64,000 bases of DNA from the NCBI RefSeq assembly GCF_016887565.1, contig NZ_CP069396.1, forward strand, positions 8,352,001 through 8,416,000, in the 5' to 3' direction. The notes beneath the pieces were generated by a model. That model was not told the origin of the DNA and did not search any database. It saw nothing but the letters and a program-made list of their open reading frames with translations. The position numbers were made by a program, and so were the translations under genes. This document shows positions 26,926-37,706 of the stretch, piece by piece. Source of the stretch: Archangium violaceum. GTDB taxonomy: Bacteria; Myxococcota; Myxococcia; Myxococcales; Myxococcaceae. Positions within the stretch are counted from its first letter, which is position 1; each line of letters starts with the position of its first letter.

Positions 26926-29900
26926 TCAACCTCGTTTTTCGAGCTGGTAGAGGACGCGCTTGGCGGGCAGGTACGACGGATCGAGCCCCAGCAGCCGCAC
27001 CAGCCGGGCGCGCACGTCATTCCGGCTGGTGGCCGCCTCCAGCTCGGCGAGCTTCACCGCGGCGGCATACAGCTTCGGGGAGAGCGTCACCGCCTCGCGC
27101 AACGAACGCTTGGCCGGCTCCACCTGCTTGGACTCGATCATCACCAGTCCCTGCACGAGGTGGGCGATGGCCACCTGGCGGCCACCGGCCACGGCGTGAG
27201 CCGCGTGGTTCTTCGCCGCCTTCATGTCCTTGCGCTCCATGGCGATGAGGGTGCGGTAGGCGAACGAGGGCGCGTTGTTGGAGTCCACCTCGGCCACCTT
27301 CTTGAGCATCTTCTCCGCCGCGGCGTTGTCGCCTTGGTGGAAGCGCAGCAGGCCCTCGTAGAGGTGGGGCAGCAGGTCGTCGTCTCCCCGGGCGATGGCC
27401 ACGATGGAGCCCTCGAGCCCCTCGAGCAGATCCTCCGAGCGCATGTAGAAGGTCGTGAGGACGGGCCGCGGAGCGAGCCGCAGCGGATCCGCCTGGAGCA
27501 CCTGGGCGAGCACGCGGAAGGCCTCGTCCCGGCGCCCGTCCTGGGCGGCGGCCACTCCGGCCAGCAGCATCGCGTCCGCGCGGCGAGGATCGAGCCGCGC
27601 GGACTCCAGGAGGACCGCCAGCGCCTCGGCGGGCTTGCGCTCGAGCAGCCGCAGCCGGCCTTCCAGCATCTTCTCCAGCGCCGGATCGTCGAGATGACCC
27701 TTCAGGGTGGCGAGGTGACCGGCCGCCGCCGCGGCGTCCTTGCGCGCCACGGACACCAGGAAGAGCTGCAGGTTCGCCGCCGGGTTGTTCTTCACCAGCT
27801 CCTGGGACTCGCGGGCCGCCTTGGCCGACGCCTCCAGATTCCTGGACACACGCTCCACGGCCGACAGGTGCAGCAGCAGCTCCGCCACCTCGCCCGGCTC
27901 GTACTTGTCACGGTTGCGCAGCAGGCCACGCAGGGCCCCCAGGGCGCCGGGCACGCCACCCTCCACCTGGTAGCGCATCACCGCGATGGCCAGCAGCGCG
28001 TGGAAGTCCCCCGGCGAGCTCTTGAGACGCGCCTCGTACAGCTGGCGCGCCTTCTCCGTCTCGCCCACCTCCAGGTAGATGCGGGCCAGGGTGGACCGGG
28101 TCTCCCAGTGGTCGGGATCCTGCTCGAGCCGCTTCTGCAGCCGATCGATCGCCAGCGGGTAGTCGCCCGCCGTCTCGTCGGCCAGCGCGCGGTAGTAGTG
28201 CACGCGGTGCAGGTCCGAGGCGATCGCCAGCGCCGAGTCGAAGTGCTGGTTGGCCAGCTCCCGGGACGACGTCAGGAACACGCGGCCCAGCACCAGGTGG
28301 GCCTCGGCCTTCTGCGCCACGACGCCCTCGCCGCTCCCCGCCAGCACCTCCTCGGCGAGCTTGCGCGCCTGCTCCAGGTTCTCCGACTCACGGGAGCGCG
28401 CGAGCAGCAGGTTGGCATGGGCCACCAACAGGTTCGCGTCGCGGCTGGCCCGGCCCTCGGCGGCCTCGATGAGCGAGCGCGCCTCCTCGAAGGTCGTGTC
28501 ATCCATCCCCGAGCCGAGCCCCAGCGAGATCGCCTGCACGTAGCCACCGATGGCCGAGTCGTTCCTCGGATCCAACAACAGCGCGCGCTGGAAGGACTCC
28601 GCCGCCCGCGAGTAGGCCAGCCGCTGATCCTTGTCGAGCAGCGTCTGCCCCTCGGAGAGGAGCTGCTTGCTGTCACCGCCACTGGCGTCCACGAACATCA
28701 GCCGCCAGCGCGGCAGCACGGCCTCCACCGCCGGAGGCAATGGGGCCCCCTCGGGCTGGCTCGACTGCTTCGACGACGCCCCACTCCCGCCGGACTTCCC
28801 GCCCACCAGCTCCTTCACCTGGGGCACGAACATGTACGCGGCCCCACCGCCGCCGAGCAGCAGCAGGACCACCAGGGCCGCCACGAGCCCACCCCGCCCC
28901 CCGCTGGAGGCGGTCACGGCCACGCCCGCCGTCACGGGACGCTGGGCCCCGGCACGGGCGGAGCTACGCGGCTCGGCCGACAGCATGGGCGCGGACGCGG
29001 AGGACCGTGCACCACTGCCCGGCTCGGGCGGCAGGGACGCGGGCATGGAACCCGACACGTCGCCCGACATCGGCGGCAGGTCGAGGACCTCCACGGACCG
29101 GACCTCGGACACGGGAGCGGCCGTGGACTTCTGCAAGCGCTGCCGGCAGTCCTCGCACGCGCCGAGCGCCTGATCGAACGGATCCACCAGCGACTTGCCG
29201 CACTCGCGGCACGCCTTGGGCGTCGCGGCGGGCGCGGCAACGGGAGCCTGGGCCCTGGCGGGCGCGGGCGCCGCCTGGGGCTGGGAAGGCGGAGTTCCGA
29301 AGAAGTCGAGAAGCGGATCACCCTCGGGAGCCGCGGCGGCCGCCGGAGCAGCCGCGGCGGGCGGCGTATTGAAGCCAGGCGGCGCGTTGAAATCGAAGAT
29401 GCCGTCGTCCGCCGGCTCCGGAAGCGCCGGAGCGGCCTGCGCGGAAGGCGGAGCGCTGAATCCAGGCGGCGCGTTGAAGTCGAAGATGCCGTCGTCCGCC
29501 GGCTCCGGGAGCGGAGCGGGCGCGGCCGGCTTCGGCTGCGGAGCGGCGGGCCTGGCCTGCACAGGCGCGGCCGGCTTCGGCTGCGGAGCCGGAGGCGGCG
29601 CATCGAAGCCGGGCGGCGAGTTGAAGTCGAACAGCGCGTCGTCCGACGGCACGGAGAAGGCCGGTGTAGCGGGCTTCGGCTGCGGAGCCGGAGCGGCGGG
29701 CCTGGCCTGCACGGGCGCGGCCGGCTTCGGCTGCGGAGCCGCAACGGGCGGCGGGGGCGGTGCGATCTCGTCGAACAGCAGATCGCCCGACGGAATCGCA
29801 TAGCCCGGCGTGGCCGGCTTGGACTCGAGGATCGGATACGTCGGATTGGACGGAGACGACTGCGTGAGATCCGCGAGATCGCCGAACAACGCGTCCTTCG

Positions 29901-30324
29901 ACAGGGCCGGCGAGGGCGGACTGCCGATCGACGCGAGGTCGTCCATCAACGAGTCCGCCGCGTCCACGTTGGGATCCGGCGCGGGCTCGAGATCTCCGAG
30001 GTCCCCGAAGAGCTCATCGGTCAGGGACGCGGACGGCGTGGCGGGCCTCGCTGCCGCGGAAGGAGCGGCGGCGGGCTTCGCCACTGGCGCGGCGGGCTTG
30101 GGCGCGGCAGCGGGCTTCGCCACCGGCGCAGAGGGCTTGGCCACCGGCGCGGCGGCGGGCTTGGGCACGGGGGCCGAGGCTACGTCCGGTTGCGCGGGAG
30201 CATCCTCGCGCTTCACCAACTGCAGGTGGCGACAGCGCGGACACTGCGCGCGCACACCCTTGGGGGTGATGACCCGGTCATCGATGGCGTAGGCCGCCGC
30301 ACATTTCTGGCAGGTAATCCGCAT
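26926..30324 (-). CDS. Zinc-ribbon, Pro/Ala-linker, membrane and TPR protein
   Basis: 1132 residues. The N-terminus is an MJ0042-type zinc ribbon (CQKCAAAY...[10 protein letters not shown]). A 300-residue Pro/Ala-rich linker follows, with repeated [13 protein letters not shown] units. Then come a second ribbon (CRECGKSL...CEDCRQRL), one membrane helix ([20 protein letters not shown]) and about 600 residues of TPR-like helices, which should lie in the periplasm. It resembles myxobacterial gliding and secretion scaffold proteins in style; its function is unknown. It is wedged between purH and purD with gaps of 3 and 1 bp. Confidence 0.82.
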   Translation of the reverse strand: MRITCQKCAAAYAIDDRVITPKGVRAQCPRCRHLQLVKREDAPAQPDVASAPVPKPAAAPVAKPSAPVAKPAAAPKPAAPVAKPAAAPSAAARPATPSASLTDELFGDLGDLEPAPDPNVDAADSLMDDLASIGSPPSPALSKDALFGDLADLTQSSPSNPTYPILESKPATPGYAIPSGDLLFDEIAPPPPPVAAPQPKPAAPVQARPAAPAPQPKPATPAFSVPSDDALFDFNSPPGFDAPPPAPQPKPAAPVQARPAAPQPKPAAPAPLPEPADDGIFDFNAPPGFSAPPSAQAAPALPEPADDGIFDFNAPPGFNTPPAAAAPAAAAAPEGDPLLDFFGTPPSQPQAAPAPARAQAPVAAPAATPKACRECGKSLVDPFDQALGACEDCRQRLQKSTAAPVSEVRSVEVLDLPPMSGDVSGSMPASLPPEPGSGARSSASAPMLSAEPRSSARAGAQRPVTAGVAVTASSGGRGGLVAALVVLLLLGGGGAAYMFVPQVKELVGGKSGGSGASSKQSSQPEGAPLPPAVEAVLPRWRLMFVDASGGDSKQLLSEGQTLLDKDQRLAYSRAAESFQRALLLDPRNDSAIGGYVQAISLGLGSGMDDTTFEEARSLIEAAEGRASRDANLLVAHANLLLARSRESENLEQARKLAEEVLAGSGEGVVAQKAEAHLVLGRVFLTSSRELANQHFDSALAIASDLHRVHYYRALADETAGDYPLAIDRLQKRLEQDPDHWETRSTLARIYLEVGETEKARQLYEARLKSSPGDFHALLAIAVMRYQVEGGVPGALGALRGLLRNRDKYEPGEVAELLLHLSAVERVSRNLEASAKAARESQELVKNNPAANLQLFLVSVARKDAAAAAGHLATLKGHLDDPALEKMLEGRLRLLERKPAEALAVLLESARLDPRRADAMLLAGVAAAQDGRRDEAFRVLAQVLQADPLRLAPRPVLTTFYMRSEDLLEGLEGSIVAIARGDDDLLPHLYEGLLRFHQGDNAAAEKMLKKVAEVDSNNAPSFAYRTLIAMERKDMKAAKNHAAHAVAGGRQVAIAHLVQGLVMIESKQVEPAKRSLREAVTLSPKLYAAAVKLAELEAATSRNDVRARLVRLLGLDPSYLPAKRVLYQLEKRG

Positions 30325-30327
30325 GGC

Positions 30328-31872
30328 TCAGTGGCGGAAGTGTCGCACTCCCGTGAGCACCATGGCCATGCCATGTTCATCGGCCGCCGCGACGATCTCT
30401 GAGTCGCGGACCGAGCCGCCAGGCTGGATGACGCAGGTGGCCCCCGCCCGGGCCGCCTCGTCGAGCCCATCCCTGAAGGGGAAGAAGGCATCCGAGGCCA
30501 CGGCGCTCCCCTTGAGGGCCTCGCCACCCCGGGCGGTGGCGATCTTCGCCGAGTCCACCCGGCTCGTCTGCCCGCCACCCGCGGCCAGCAGCTTCGAGCC
30601 ATTGGAGAACACGATGGCGTTGCTCTTCACGTGCTTGCACACCTTCCAGGCGAAGCGCAGGGCTCGCTCCTCCTCGGGGGTGGGGGCTCGCTTGCTGACC
30701 ACCTTCCACTCGAGCGGCGGCTCGACGGAGTCCTTGTCCTGGAGGACCAGGCCGCCAGACACGCTCCGGGCCTCCAGCTGGGACCTCGGGCGGGCGGTCG
30801 GCGAGGCCAGTCCGGGGCCGGCCTCCAGCAGGCGCAGGTTCTTCTTGGCCGACAGCACCTGGAGGGCCTCGGCGGAGTAGGTCGGGGCGATGACCGCCTC
30901 CAGGAACGTCTCCGCGAGCGCCTCGGCGCAGGTGCGATCCACCTCGCGGTTGAGCGCCACGATGCCACCGAAGGCGGACACCTCGTCGATGGCGCGCGCG
31001 GTGCGGTAGGCCGTGGTCAGGGACGCATCCACCGCCACGCCGCACGGGGTGTTGTGCTTGATGATGACCGCGCAGGGCTGCTCGGGGAACTCCAGCACCA
31101 GGCCGAGCGCCGCATCCAGGTCCAGGATGTTGTTGTACGAGAGCTCCTTGCCCTGGAGGACGCGCGAGAAGGCCACGGTGGGCTCCGCGGGCGCGGCGTG
31201 CTCGCGGTAGAAGGCGCCGCGCTGGTGCGGGTTCTCCCCGTAGCGCAGGCCCTGCACCTTGCGGAACGGGAGCGCCAGCTCCTCGGGGAACGGCTCGCCG
31301 GCCTGGGCCGACAGCCAGCCCGCGATGGAGGCGTCATAGGCCGCGGTGTGCGCGAAGGCCTTGCGCATCAACCGCCGGCGCGTCTCCTCGCTGGTGGCGC
31401 GGCTCTTCTCCAGCTCGGCCAGCACGGCCTCGTAGTCGTCCGGATCCACCACCACCGTCACGTGGCGGAAGTTCTTCGCCGACGCGCGCACCATGGCCGG
31501 CCCGCCGATGTCGATCTGCTCGATGACGTCGGCCTCGGGGGCACCGGAGGCCACCGTCTGCCGGAAGGGGTAGAGGTTGACGGCCACCAGGGCGATGGGA
31601 GCGATGCCATGGGCGGACATCTCCGCCCGGTCGCTCTCCAGGTCCACCCGGCCGAGGAGGCCACCGTGGATGCGGGGGTGGAGCGTCTTCACCCGGCCAC
31701 CGAGGATCTCCGGACTCTGCGTATGCTCGGAGACCTTCTTGGCGGGGACACCCGCCGCCTGGAGCGCGGCGAGCGTGCCCCCGGTGGAGAGCAGCTCGAA
31801 GCCGAGCCGGACGAGACCCTGCGCGAAGGGGACCAGACCGCGTTTATCGGAAACGCTGAGGAGAGCCAGCAC
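30328..31872 (-). CDS. purH: Bifunctional AICAR transformylase/IMP cyclohydrolase
   Basis: 514 residues, GTG start; full length for the family. Catalyses the last two steps to IMP. The cyclohydrolase domain has [28 protein letters not shown] and [14 protein letters not shown]. The transformylase domain has [25 protein letters not shown] and GAGQ-region equivalent ([12 protein letters not shown]). It is the first gene of a leftward operon with a good promoter and a 5-prime leader hairpin. Confidence 0.97.
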   Translation of the reverse strand: MLALLSVSDKRGLVPFAQGLVRLGFELLSTGGTLAALQAAGVPAKKVSEHTQSPEILGGRVKTLHPRIHGGLLGRVDLESDRAEMSAHGIAPIALVAVNLYPFRQTVASGAPEADVIEQIDIGGPAMVRASAKNFRHVTVVVDPDDYEAVLAELEKSRATSEETRRRLMRKAFAHTAAYDASIAGWLSAQAGEPFPEELALPFRKVQGLRYGENPHQRGAFYREHAAPAEPTVAFSRVLQGKELSYNNILDLDAALGLVLEFPEQPCAVIIKHNTPCGVAVDASLTTAYRTARAIDEVSAFGGIVALNREVDRTCAEALAETFLEAVIAPTYSAEALQVLSAKKNLRLLEAGPGLASPTARPRSQLEARSVSGGLVLQDKDSVEPPLEWKVVSKRAPTPEEERALRFAWKVCKHVKSNAIVFSNGSKLLAAGGGQTSRVDSAKIATARGGEALKGSAVASDAFFPFRDGLDEAARAGATCVIQPGGSVRDSEIVAAADEHGMAMVLTGVRHFRH

Positions 31873-31882
31873 GGTGTCGCAC

Positions 31883-31934
31883 GCCTCTGTCAGAGAGAGG
31901 CGGCTCGTCTAGCAACCACCCCCCTGGGTGTCAA
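31883..31934 (-). promoter_or_regulatory. Promoter and leader hairpin of the purH operon
   Basis: Read on the minus strand, TTGACA (31934-31929) and TAGACG (31911-31906) are spaced by 17 bases, a good housekeeping match ending 34 bases before the purH start. Between it and the start is an inverted repeat, GCCTCT (31883-31888) with AGAGGC (31896-31901), which could be an operator or a leader hairpin. Confidence 0.6.
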
Positions 31935-31978
31935 CGAAGCGTACGGTCCGTGTCGGACAGTGGCTCCCACCCCGATTT

Positions 31979-32473
<495 letters not shown>

Positions 32474-32520
32474 GTCCCCTCCAGCAATGTTTCCACTCTA
32501 CCCCTCACCAGCCCCCCATC

Positions 32521-33045
32521 CTATTGCGAACGGAGCTTTTCGTCTCGGTGCGCGGTAACCGCACTCCCCAGCCGGGCCACGTCCCTGACCAGCTCCCGGG
32601 CCCTCGCCTTCAACGTGGCCAGCTCCTCCTCCAGTGTATGCCGGTACTCCGAGCCAAAGGCGCGATCCCTCAGCTGATCCTGAAGACCATCGAACACCTC
32701 GGACAGACCCCGCTCGAGCTGATCGATGTGGTTCTTGTGGAAGAGGAAGGAGCGCTTGATGTCCTCCAGGGTGTGACCTTCCGCCATCATTTTTTTGATG
32801 GCGTTGATCCGCCGGACTGATTCCACCGGGTACAGCCCCCGGCTTCCCTGGTGCTTCCCCTTGCGCCCCACACGGCGGCTCCGGGGCAGCAGGCCTACCT
32901 GCACGTACTTGCGGAACGTGGCCTCGGAGAGCTGAACGCCCCGGGGCTGGAAGATCTCGACGATCTGCCTCGCCGGCAGACCGCCAGCGAAGTCGCGCTC
33001 GATGCGCTCTAGCTCCTCGGGATCCAGCAACCGCGTTCCTTCCAT
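32521..33045 (-). CDS. MerR-family transcriptional regulator
   Basis: 174 residues. The MerR winged-helix is at about 25-100 (ATFRKYVQVGLLPRSRRVGRKGKHQGSRGLYPVESVRRINAIKKMM), followed by a long dimerisation coiled coil. Residues 1-25 are an extra acidic helix not typical of short MerR proteins. No effector-binding Cys or domain is visible. Repeats overlapping its promoter suggest autoregulation. Confidence 0.9.
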   Translation of the reverse strand: MEGTRLLDPEELERIERDFAGGLPARQIVEIFQPRGVQLSEATFRKYVQVGLLPRSRRVGRKGKHQGSRGLYPVESVRRINAIKKMMAEGHTLEDIKRSFLFHKNHIDQLERGLSEVFDGLQDQLRDRAFGSEYRHTLEEELATLKARARELVRDVARLGSAVTAHRDEKLRSQ

Positions 33046-33057
33046 TGAATAGATGCT

Positions 33058-33103
33058 ACTGAATGGACCACACTGAATGCCAGAGACGCCGTGAAGCTGT
33101 CAA
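33058..33103 (-). promoter_or_regulatory. Promoter region with paired direct repeats upstream of merR gene
   Basis: On the minus strand a perfect TTGACA (33103-33098) is followed after about 18 bases by CATTCA with an upstream TG (extended -10 type). Two direct repeats of CATTCAGT (33079-33072 and 33065-33058), 14 bp apart, cover the -10 and the probable start. This arrangement suits autorepression, though MerR proteins usually bind between -35 and -10. Confidence 0.4.
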
Positions 33104-33214
33104 GAAAGACCTGTAGCGAGCGGTAGCACCGGGCGTGCGGATGCCGGGCGCGACCGGGCGGAACCGGGCGGGTGTTGGGGAGTTACGCGCGAACGCGAGG
33201 CGCGGCTGGACGCA

Positions 33215-35068
33215 CTACCGCTTGGCGCGGAAGGTCTTCGTCACCTTGCCGCCGGGCGCGAGGGTGAAGCTCTGCTCCTCGGTGTTGGCCGGGTGCTCGA
33301 AAGTGAGCACATGGTTGCCCGGCGCCACCTGGAAGCTGGCGCGGCCCTGCACTTCCTTCTTGAGGATCTTTTTGTCCAGGTAGACGTCGGCGTACGGGGT
33401 GACCACGACGGTGAGGGTCCCCTTGGCCTGGGCCACGGGCGCGGCCGCCGGCTGTGGGGCGGGAGGAGGCTCGACCGGCGGCGCCACGGCCAACACCGTG
33501 CCGGCATCGGAGGGAGGCGGCGTGGGAGGAGCCTCGGGCTTCACATCGGCCTTCACCTCGGACCCGGCGACGGAGCCCTTCTGCGAGGCGGTGGAGGAGG
33601 TCCCGGCAACCTCCTGGGAGTTCGCCGTGACGGTGGGACCGGCGGCCGGGGCCGGGGGAGCCGACGGCTTCGGCCACACAAAGGCCGCCACTCCACCGAT
33701 GAGCACCAGGGCGCCCACGCTCACGCCCGCCCAGAGCCCCTTGCCCCCGCGCTTCGCCGGAACGGCGGGAACCACCTGGGCCACCCGCATGGAGGGCTCG
33801 GCCACCGGCGCGCTCCCCTGCCCCGCCGGGGCGGATGCGGCGGTGACCGGAGAGGGCGGCTCGGACGATGCGGCCCGGGTGTCCCCCCCCTTCTCCGCGT
33901 CGCGAGTCAGCACCTGGGTGGACGCCGAGACCAGGGAATCCTCGGGCGGGGTGGAGCGCACGGACCCGCTGCGCCCCGAGACCGCGCCCGGGGAGCGCAT
34001 CACCGCGGTGGGCTCGCGCTGGACGGGCGCCCGCTGGAGGGTGGGGTCCGCCGCCGAGGGCGTCTCCCCCGTGCGGCTCCGCGCGCGCGCGCTCCGCTGC
34101 GAGCGCTCCATCAGCGCGGCCGGCATCTGGATGACCTGCGTGAGGGGCACGTCGAGGAGCTGCCGTACGAAGGTCCCCACGTCCGTGTCGTCCACGCTCC
34201 GGGCATGGCGCAGCACGCACTGGGCCAGGGCGCGCTCCAGCTCGCCGGCCGACTGGTAGCGGGCCTCCGGGTCGCGCTCGAGCGCGATGGCCACCACCTC
34301 GTCCAGCTCCTCCGGCACGTCCGGGTTGAGACGGGCCGTCGAGGCGATGACGCTCTCCTGCACCGCCCGGAGCACGGCGATCTCCGAGTCCCCGTCGAAC
34401 AGCCGGCCTCCGGTGAGCATCTCCCAGAGCACCACGCCGAGCGCGAAGACGTCCGTGCGCGCGTCCACCGCCTCGCCGCGCGCCTGCTCCGGGGACATGT
34501 ACGCGAACTTGCCCTTGAGCATGCCCGGCTGGGTCAACTTGTTGCCCGCCTTGGCGATGCCGAAGTCGGTGAGCTTCACCGCTCCGTCGAGCGACAGCAG
34601 CACGTTGTGCGGGGTGACGTCGCGGTGCACCAGGTGCAGCGGCATCCCCTCCGCGTCCTTGAGGCGGTGCGCGTAGTGCAGTCCGGCCGCCACCTGCGCG
34701 CCGATGTGCGCCACCAGCACCGGCGGGACGACCACGCCCTTCTCGCGGCAGCGCTTGCGCAGATCCCACAGCGAGCAGCCGCGCACGTACTCCATCGCCA
34801 GGTAGTACGAGTCCTCGTGCTTGTCGAAGTCGAAGATCTGCACCACGTTGGCGTGGTTGAGCAGCGAGGCCAGCCGCGCCTCCGCGATGAACATCTGCAC
34901 GAAGCCCTCGTCCCCCGACAGGAACGAGCGCACCCGCTTGATGACGACTTCCTTCTCGAAGCCCTCGGGCCCCGTGGAGGCGGCGAGGTAGATCTCCGCC
35001 ATGCCCCCCTCGGCCAGCTTGCGCTTGATGACGTACTTGCCGATGGGAGTGCCAGCTTCGAGTGTCAC
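33215..35068 (-). CDS. Ser/Thr protein kinase with C-terminal PEGA-like domain
   Basis: 617 residues. The kinase domain (about 10-275) has AEGGMAEIY, K44, DFG and GKFAYMSPEQ. The catalytic loop reads HRDVTPHN, without the usual Lys, a variant common in myxobacterial kinases. A Pro/Ser/Thr-rich stretch leads to one membrane helix (LWAGVSVGALVLIGGVAAFVW). The last 70 residues (GTLTVVVTPYADVYLDKK...) form a PEGA-like beta domain likely outside the inner membrane. A second similar kinase lies 22 bp upstream. Confidence 0.92.
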   Translation of the reverse strand: MTLEAGTPIGKYVIKRKLAEGGMAEIYLAASTGPEGFEKEVVIKRVRSFLSGDEGFVQMFIAEARLASLLNHANVVQIFDFDKHEDSYYLAMEYVRGCSLWDLRKRCREKGVVVPPVLVAHIGAQVAAGLHYAHRLKDAEGMPLHLVHRDVTPHNVLLSLDGAVKLTDFGIAKAGNKLTQPGMLKGKFAYMSPEQARGEAVDARTDVFALGVVLWEMLTGGRLFDGDSEIAVLRAVQESVIASTARLNPDVPEELDEVVAIALERDPEARYQSAGELERALAQCVLRHARSVDDTDVGTFVRQLLDVPLTQVIQMPAALMERSQRSARARSRTGETPSAADPTLQRAPVQREPTAVMRSPGAVSGRSGSVRSTPPEDSLVSASTQVLTRDAEKGGDTRAASSEPPSPVTAASAPAGQGSAPVAEPSMRVAQVVPAVPAKRGGKGLWAGVSVGALVLIGGVAAFVWPKPSAPPAPAAGPTVTANSQEVAGTSSTASQKGSVAGSEVKADVKPEAPPTPPPSDAGTVLAVAPPVEPPPAPQPAAAPVAQAKGTLTVVVTPYADVYLDKKILKKEVQGRASFQVAPGNHVLTFEHPANTEEQSFTLAPGGKVTKTFRAKR

Positions 35069-35090
35069 GACGGATATCCCGGAGAACGAG

Positions 35091-37091
35091 CTAGAACTTC
35101 ACCAGCACTCGCGTGTGGGTGTTGGCCTTCACCTCGACCCGTTGGGTGCGCGTCCCCATCTCCGGGTTCGAGAACTTGCATTCGTACACGCCAGCGGGCA
35201 GCTGCACGTCCGGCAGCGGCGTCGTCCCCAGGTTGCGCCCACCGCAAGCCACCTCGGCCCACGGAGTGACCGCGAAGCGCACCGAGCCCCGGCGCGTCTC
35301 CTGCGAGGACGGGCGCTCCACCGCGGCCACCGCGGCCCGGGCGGGCTCCGGCTTGTGCTCCTCGCGGGGAGACTCGGCCAGGGGCTCGAGCTCCAGCACC
35401 ACTTCCTGCGTGGGCCCCTCCCCCACCCGCACCGTCCTGGAGAGCGGGCGATGGCGCGGGGCCTCCGCGAGCAGGTTCAGCTCCTGTCCGGGCATGGCCG
35501 ACACCACCCCCTGACCCTTCTCGAGCGGCTTGCCATCCACCGTCAGCGCCACCTGCTCGGGCTTCGTCCGCAGGGTGAGCTTCACGGAGGCGGCCACGGC
35601 CGGCTTCGGGGTCTCGCCCGGGGACGACTCGGACGGCTTCGGCTCCACCGGGCGCTGCGCCGTCGCGGGCCGGGTCGCCTCCGGCGCGGGAGTGGAGCTC
35701 AGGGCCCACCATGCGCCCAGGCCCAGACCCACCAGCACCCCCGCCGTCACTCCCACCACGGCGAGCCGTTTCGACTTGCGGCGTGGGGGCACGGCCGGCT
35801 GCTTCGCCCGGCTCACGCGCACCGCGGGCTTCTCGGAGGGAGTGGAGCGCGGCGGCTCCTCCACGGGCTCGGGGGCCGGGGCCCGGCGGATGTCCACGGT
35901 GCGCCGGGGCTCCACCCCCTTGCGCTCCGAGGTGCCGCGCGACTCGCTCCGGGAAGGCCGGGCCGGCATACGCCCCGTGCCGAACTGGCCCGCCGTGGAC
36001 TCCAGGGGCTGGGTCCGGGCGGCATCGGCCTCGTTGCGCGCGCTCGCCTCGTCCTTCGAGCGCGGCGCCGCCATCGTCTCCGCGCCGGACTTCTCGACCG
36101 CCTTGAAGCCTCCCGAGAGGATCTCTGCCTCCTCCACCAGCACGTCGCCCAGCCGGGCCTCCTCGGCCAGCCGCGCGGCGTAGAGGTCCTGCATGAAGGT
36201 CGACACGTGCGCCGAGGACGACGGCAGCTGGTGGGCGACGAGCCAATCCTCCAGCGCGAGCTGCAGCTGCACCGCCTCCGCGTACCGGTCGGCCGGATCC
36301 CGCGTCAGCGCCTTCATGACAATGGGATCCAGGTGCGCCGGGACGCGCGAGTTCACCTGGGAGGGCGGCAGGATCTTGCACTCGGCCACCGCCTGCAGCG
36401 TGGACATGTCGCTCGGGCGCTTGAAGAGGCGCGTGCCGGTGAGCAGCTCGTAGAGCACCACGCCCAGGGCGAAGATGTCGCTGCGGCGGTCCAGCTTCTG
36501 CCCCGCCGCCTGCTCCGGCGACATGTACGAGTACTTGCCCTTGAGCACCCCCGAGCGCGTGACGGTGGCCTGGTCCGCCGCCTTGGCGATGCCGAAGTCC
36601 ACCACCTTCACCCGCCCCTCGAACGTCACCAGGATGTTCTGCGGGGAGATGTCCCGGTGGACGATGCCCAGCGGCTTGTTGTTGGCGTCCGTCTTCTTGT
36701 GCGCGTAGTCCAGGCCGGCGCAGGCCTCGATGATGATGCGGCACACCAGCGGCACCGGGATGAGCTGCCCGCTGCGCTCGGCGCGCTTCCACACACGCCG
36801 CAAATCCTCACCATGGATGTACTCCATGGCGATGAAGAAGCTGTCGTCCTGCGCGCCCAGGTTGAAGATCTGGACGATGTTGGGGTGGTTGAGCCGAGCG
36901 GCGATGCGCGCCTCGTCCAGGAACATCCGGACGAAGTCCTCGTTCTCCGCCAGGTGCGGGAGGATGCGCTTGACGACCAGCAGCTTCTCGAAGCCCTCGG
37001 GCCCCCGCTGGCGCGCGAGATAGATCTGCGCCATGCCGCCCATGGCGAGCCGCTTGATGAGCTGGTAGTTGCCGTAGGTTTCGATCGACAC
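35091..37091 (-). CDS. Ser/Thr protein kinase with two PEGA-like domains
   Basis: 666 residues. The kinase domain has AMGGMAQIY, K41, HRDISPQN (again no catalytic-loop Lys), DFG and GKYSYMSPEQ. A basic Pro-rich linker precedes a membrane helix (LAVVGVTAGVLVGLGLGAWWAL). Two beta-rich PEGA-like repeats follow, the second ending the protein. It pairs with the next gene as a tandem duplication and probably a shared operon; the PEGA parts may contact periplasmic or envelope ligands. Confidence 0.92.
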   Translation of the reverse strand: MSIETYGNYQLIKRLAMGGMAQIYLARQRGPEGFEKLLVVKRILPHLAENEDFVRMFLDEARIAARLNHPNIVQIFNLGAQDDSFFIAMEYIHGEDLRRVWKRAERSGQLIPVPLVCRIIIEACAGLDYAHKKTDANNKPLGIVHRDISPQNILVTFEGRVKVVDFGIAKAADQATVTRSGVLKGKYSYMSPEQAAGQKLDRRSDIFALGVVLYELLTGTRLFKRPSDMSTLQAVAECKILPPSQVNSRVPAHLDPIVMKALTRDPADRYAEAVQLQLALEDWLVAHQLPSSSAHVSTFMQDLYAARLAEEARLGDVLVEEAEILSGGFKAVEKSGAETMAAPRSKDEASARNEADAARTQPLESTAGQFGTGRMPARPSRSESRGTSERKGVEPRRTVDIRRAPAPEPVEEPPRSTPSEKPAVRVSRAKQPAVPPRRKSKRLAVVGVTAGVLVGLGLGAWWALSSTPAPEATRPATAQRPVEPKPSESSPGETPKPAVAASVKLTLRTKPEQVALTVDGKPLEKGQGVVSAMPGQELNLLAEAPRHRPLSRTVRVGEGPTQEVVLELEPLAESPREEHKPEPARAAVAAVERPSSQETRRGSVRFAVTPWAEVACGGRNLGTTPLPDVQLPAGVYECKFSNPEMGTRTQRVEVKANTHTRVLVKF

Positions 37092-37169
37092 GGTGCGCCC
37101 GGGCGCGGAAGGCCCCGAGCGTAAGCGCCCTGGCGGGGAGGGTCAAACCTCCTGTCGCACGTTTGGTTC

Positions 37170-37586
37170 CTACCCCCCTCGGCGGGCGGGGGCGCGGACC
37201 TGGCGGGTCTCACGCATGAGCACCTCCAGCTCGTCCAGGTGCCGCTGCAGCACGGGCATCAGCAGGGGCGCGGCGTCCACCCGGTCGAACAGGTCCAACA
37301 CCCGGTCCACCCGGCGCTCGATCTCCGCGGCCCGCGTCGGGGTGATGCGGCGCAGGAGCAGATCCACTCCCGCCTCCATGAGGACCCGGGCCACCGCGTC
37401 GCGGGAGACCAGCGGCTCGTCCTGCCGGCGCTGCCCTCCGCCTTCGATGACGCGCAGGCCGCCCGGCGAGCGGGCGGGCGTGGACGTACGACGCGTGAGC
37501 GGACGCTCGGAGGGGGAGTTGTCGTCGTGCTGTCGGGAGCTCACCGTCGCCTCCTGCTGCGGGGACGCCCTCAGGGTACTCAGCAT
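37170..37586 (-). CDS. Small protein of unknown function
   Basis: 138 residues, ATG with GGAGAGC six bases upstream. The N-terminal half is Ser/Arg-rich and disordered; the C-terminal half is a helical region (VARVLMEAGVDLLLRRITPTRAAEIERRVDRVLDLFDRV) with coiled-coil character. It lies between the ASH lipoprotein and the tandem kinases, facing the same way. No family recognised. Confidence 0.7.
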   Translation of the reverse strand: MLSTLRASPQQEATVSSRQHDDNSPSERPLTRRTSTPARSPGGLRVIEGGGQRRQDEPLVSRDAVARVLMEAGVDLLLRRITPTRAAEIERRVDRVLDLFDRVDAAPLLMPVLQRHLDELEVLMRETRQVRAPARRGG

Positions 37587-37706
37587 GGGTTGCTCTCCAA
37601 TTTTCCGGTCAACCGCACAGACCGGTGCAGAGCTGTAGCACCCGGGGCCGACATGTCTCGCCGGAGGCCGATTGGTCGGCCCCGGCGAGATGACCCTCCC
37701 CCGCTC

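Noticed and set aside
26551-30402. Very long rightward frame opposite the TPR and purD genes
   Set aside because: Shadow of GC-rich third positions; Arg/His/Gly-rich product without any motif. Similar shadows lie opposite nrdJ, the Pro/Ala-rich gene and the kinases.
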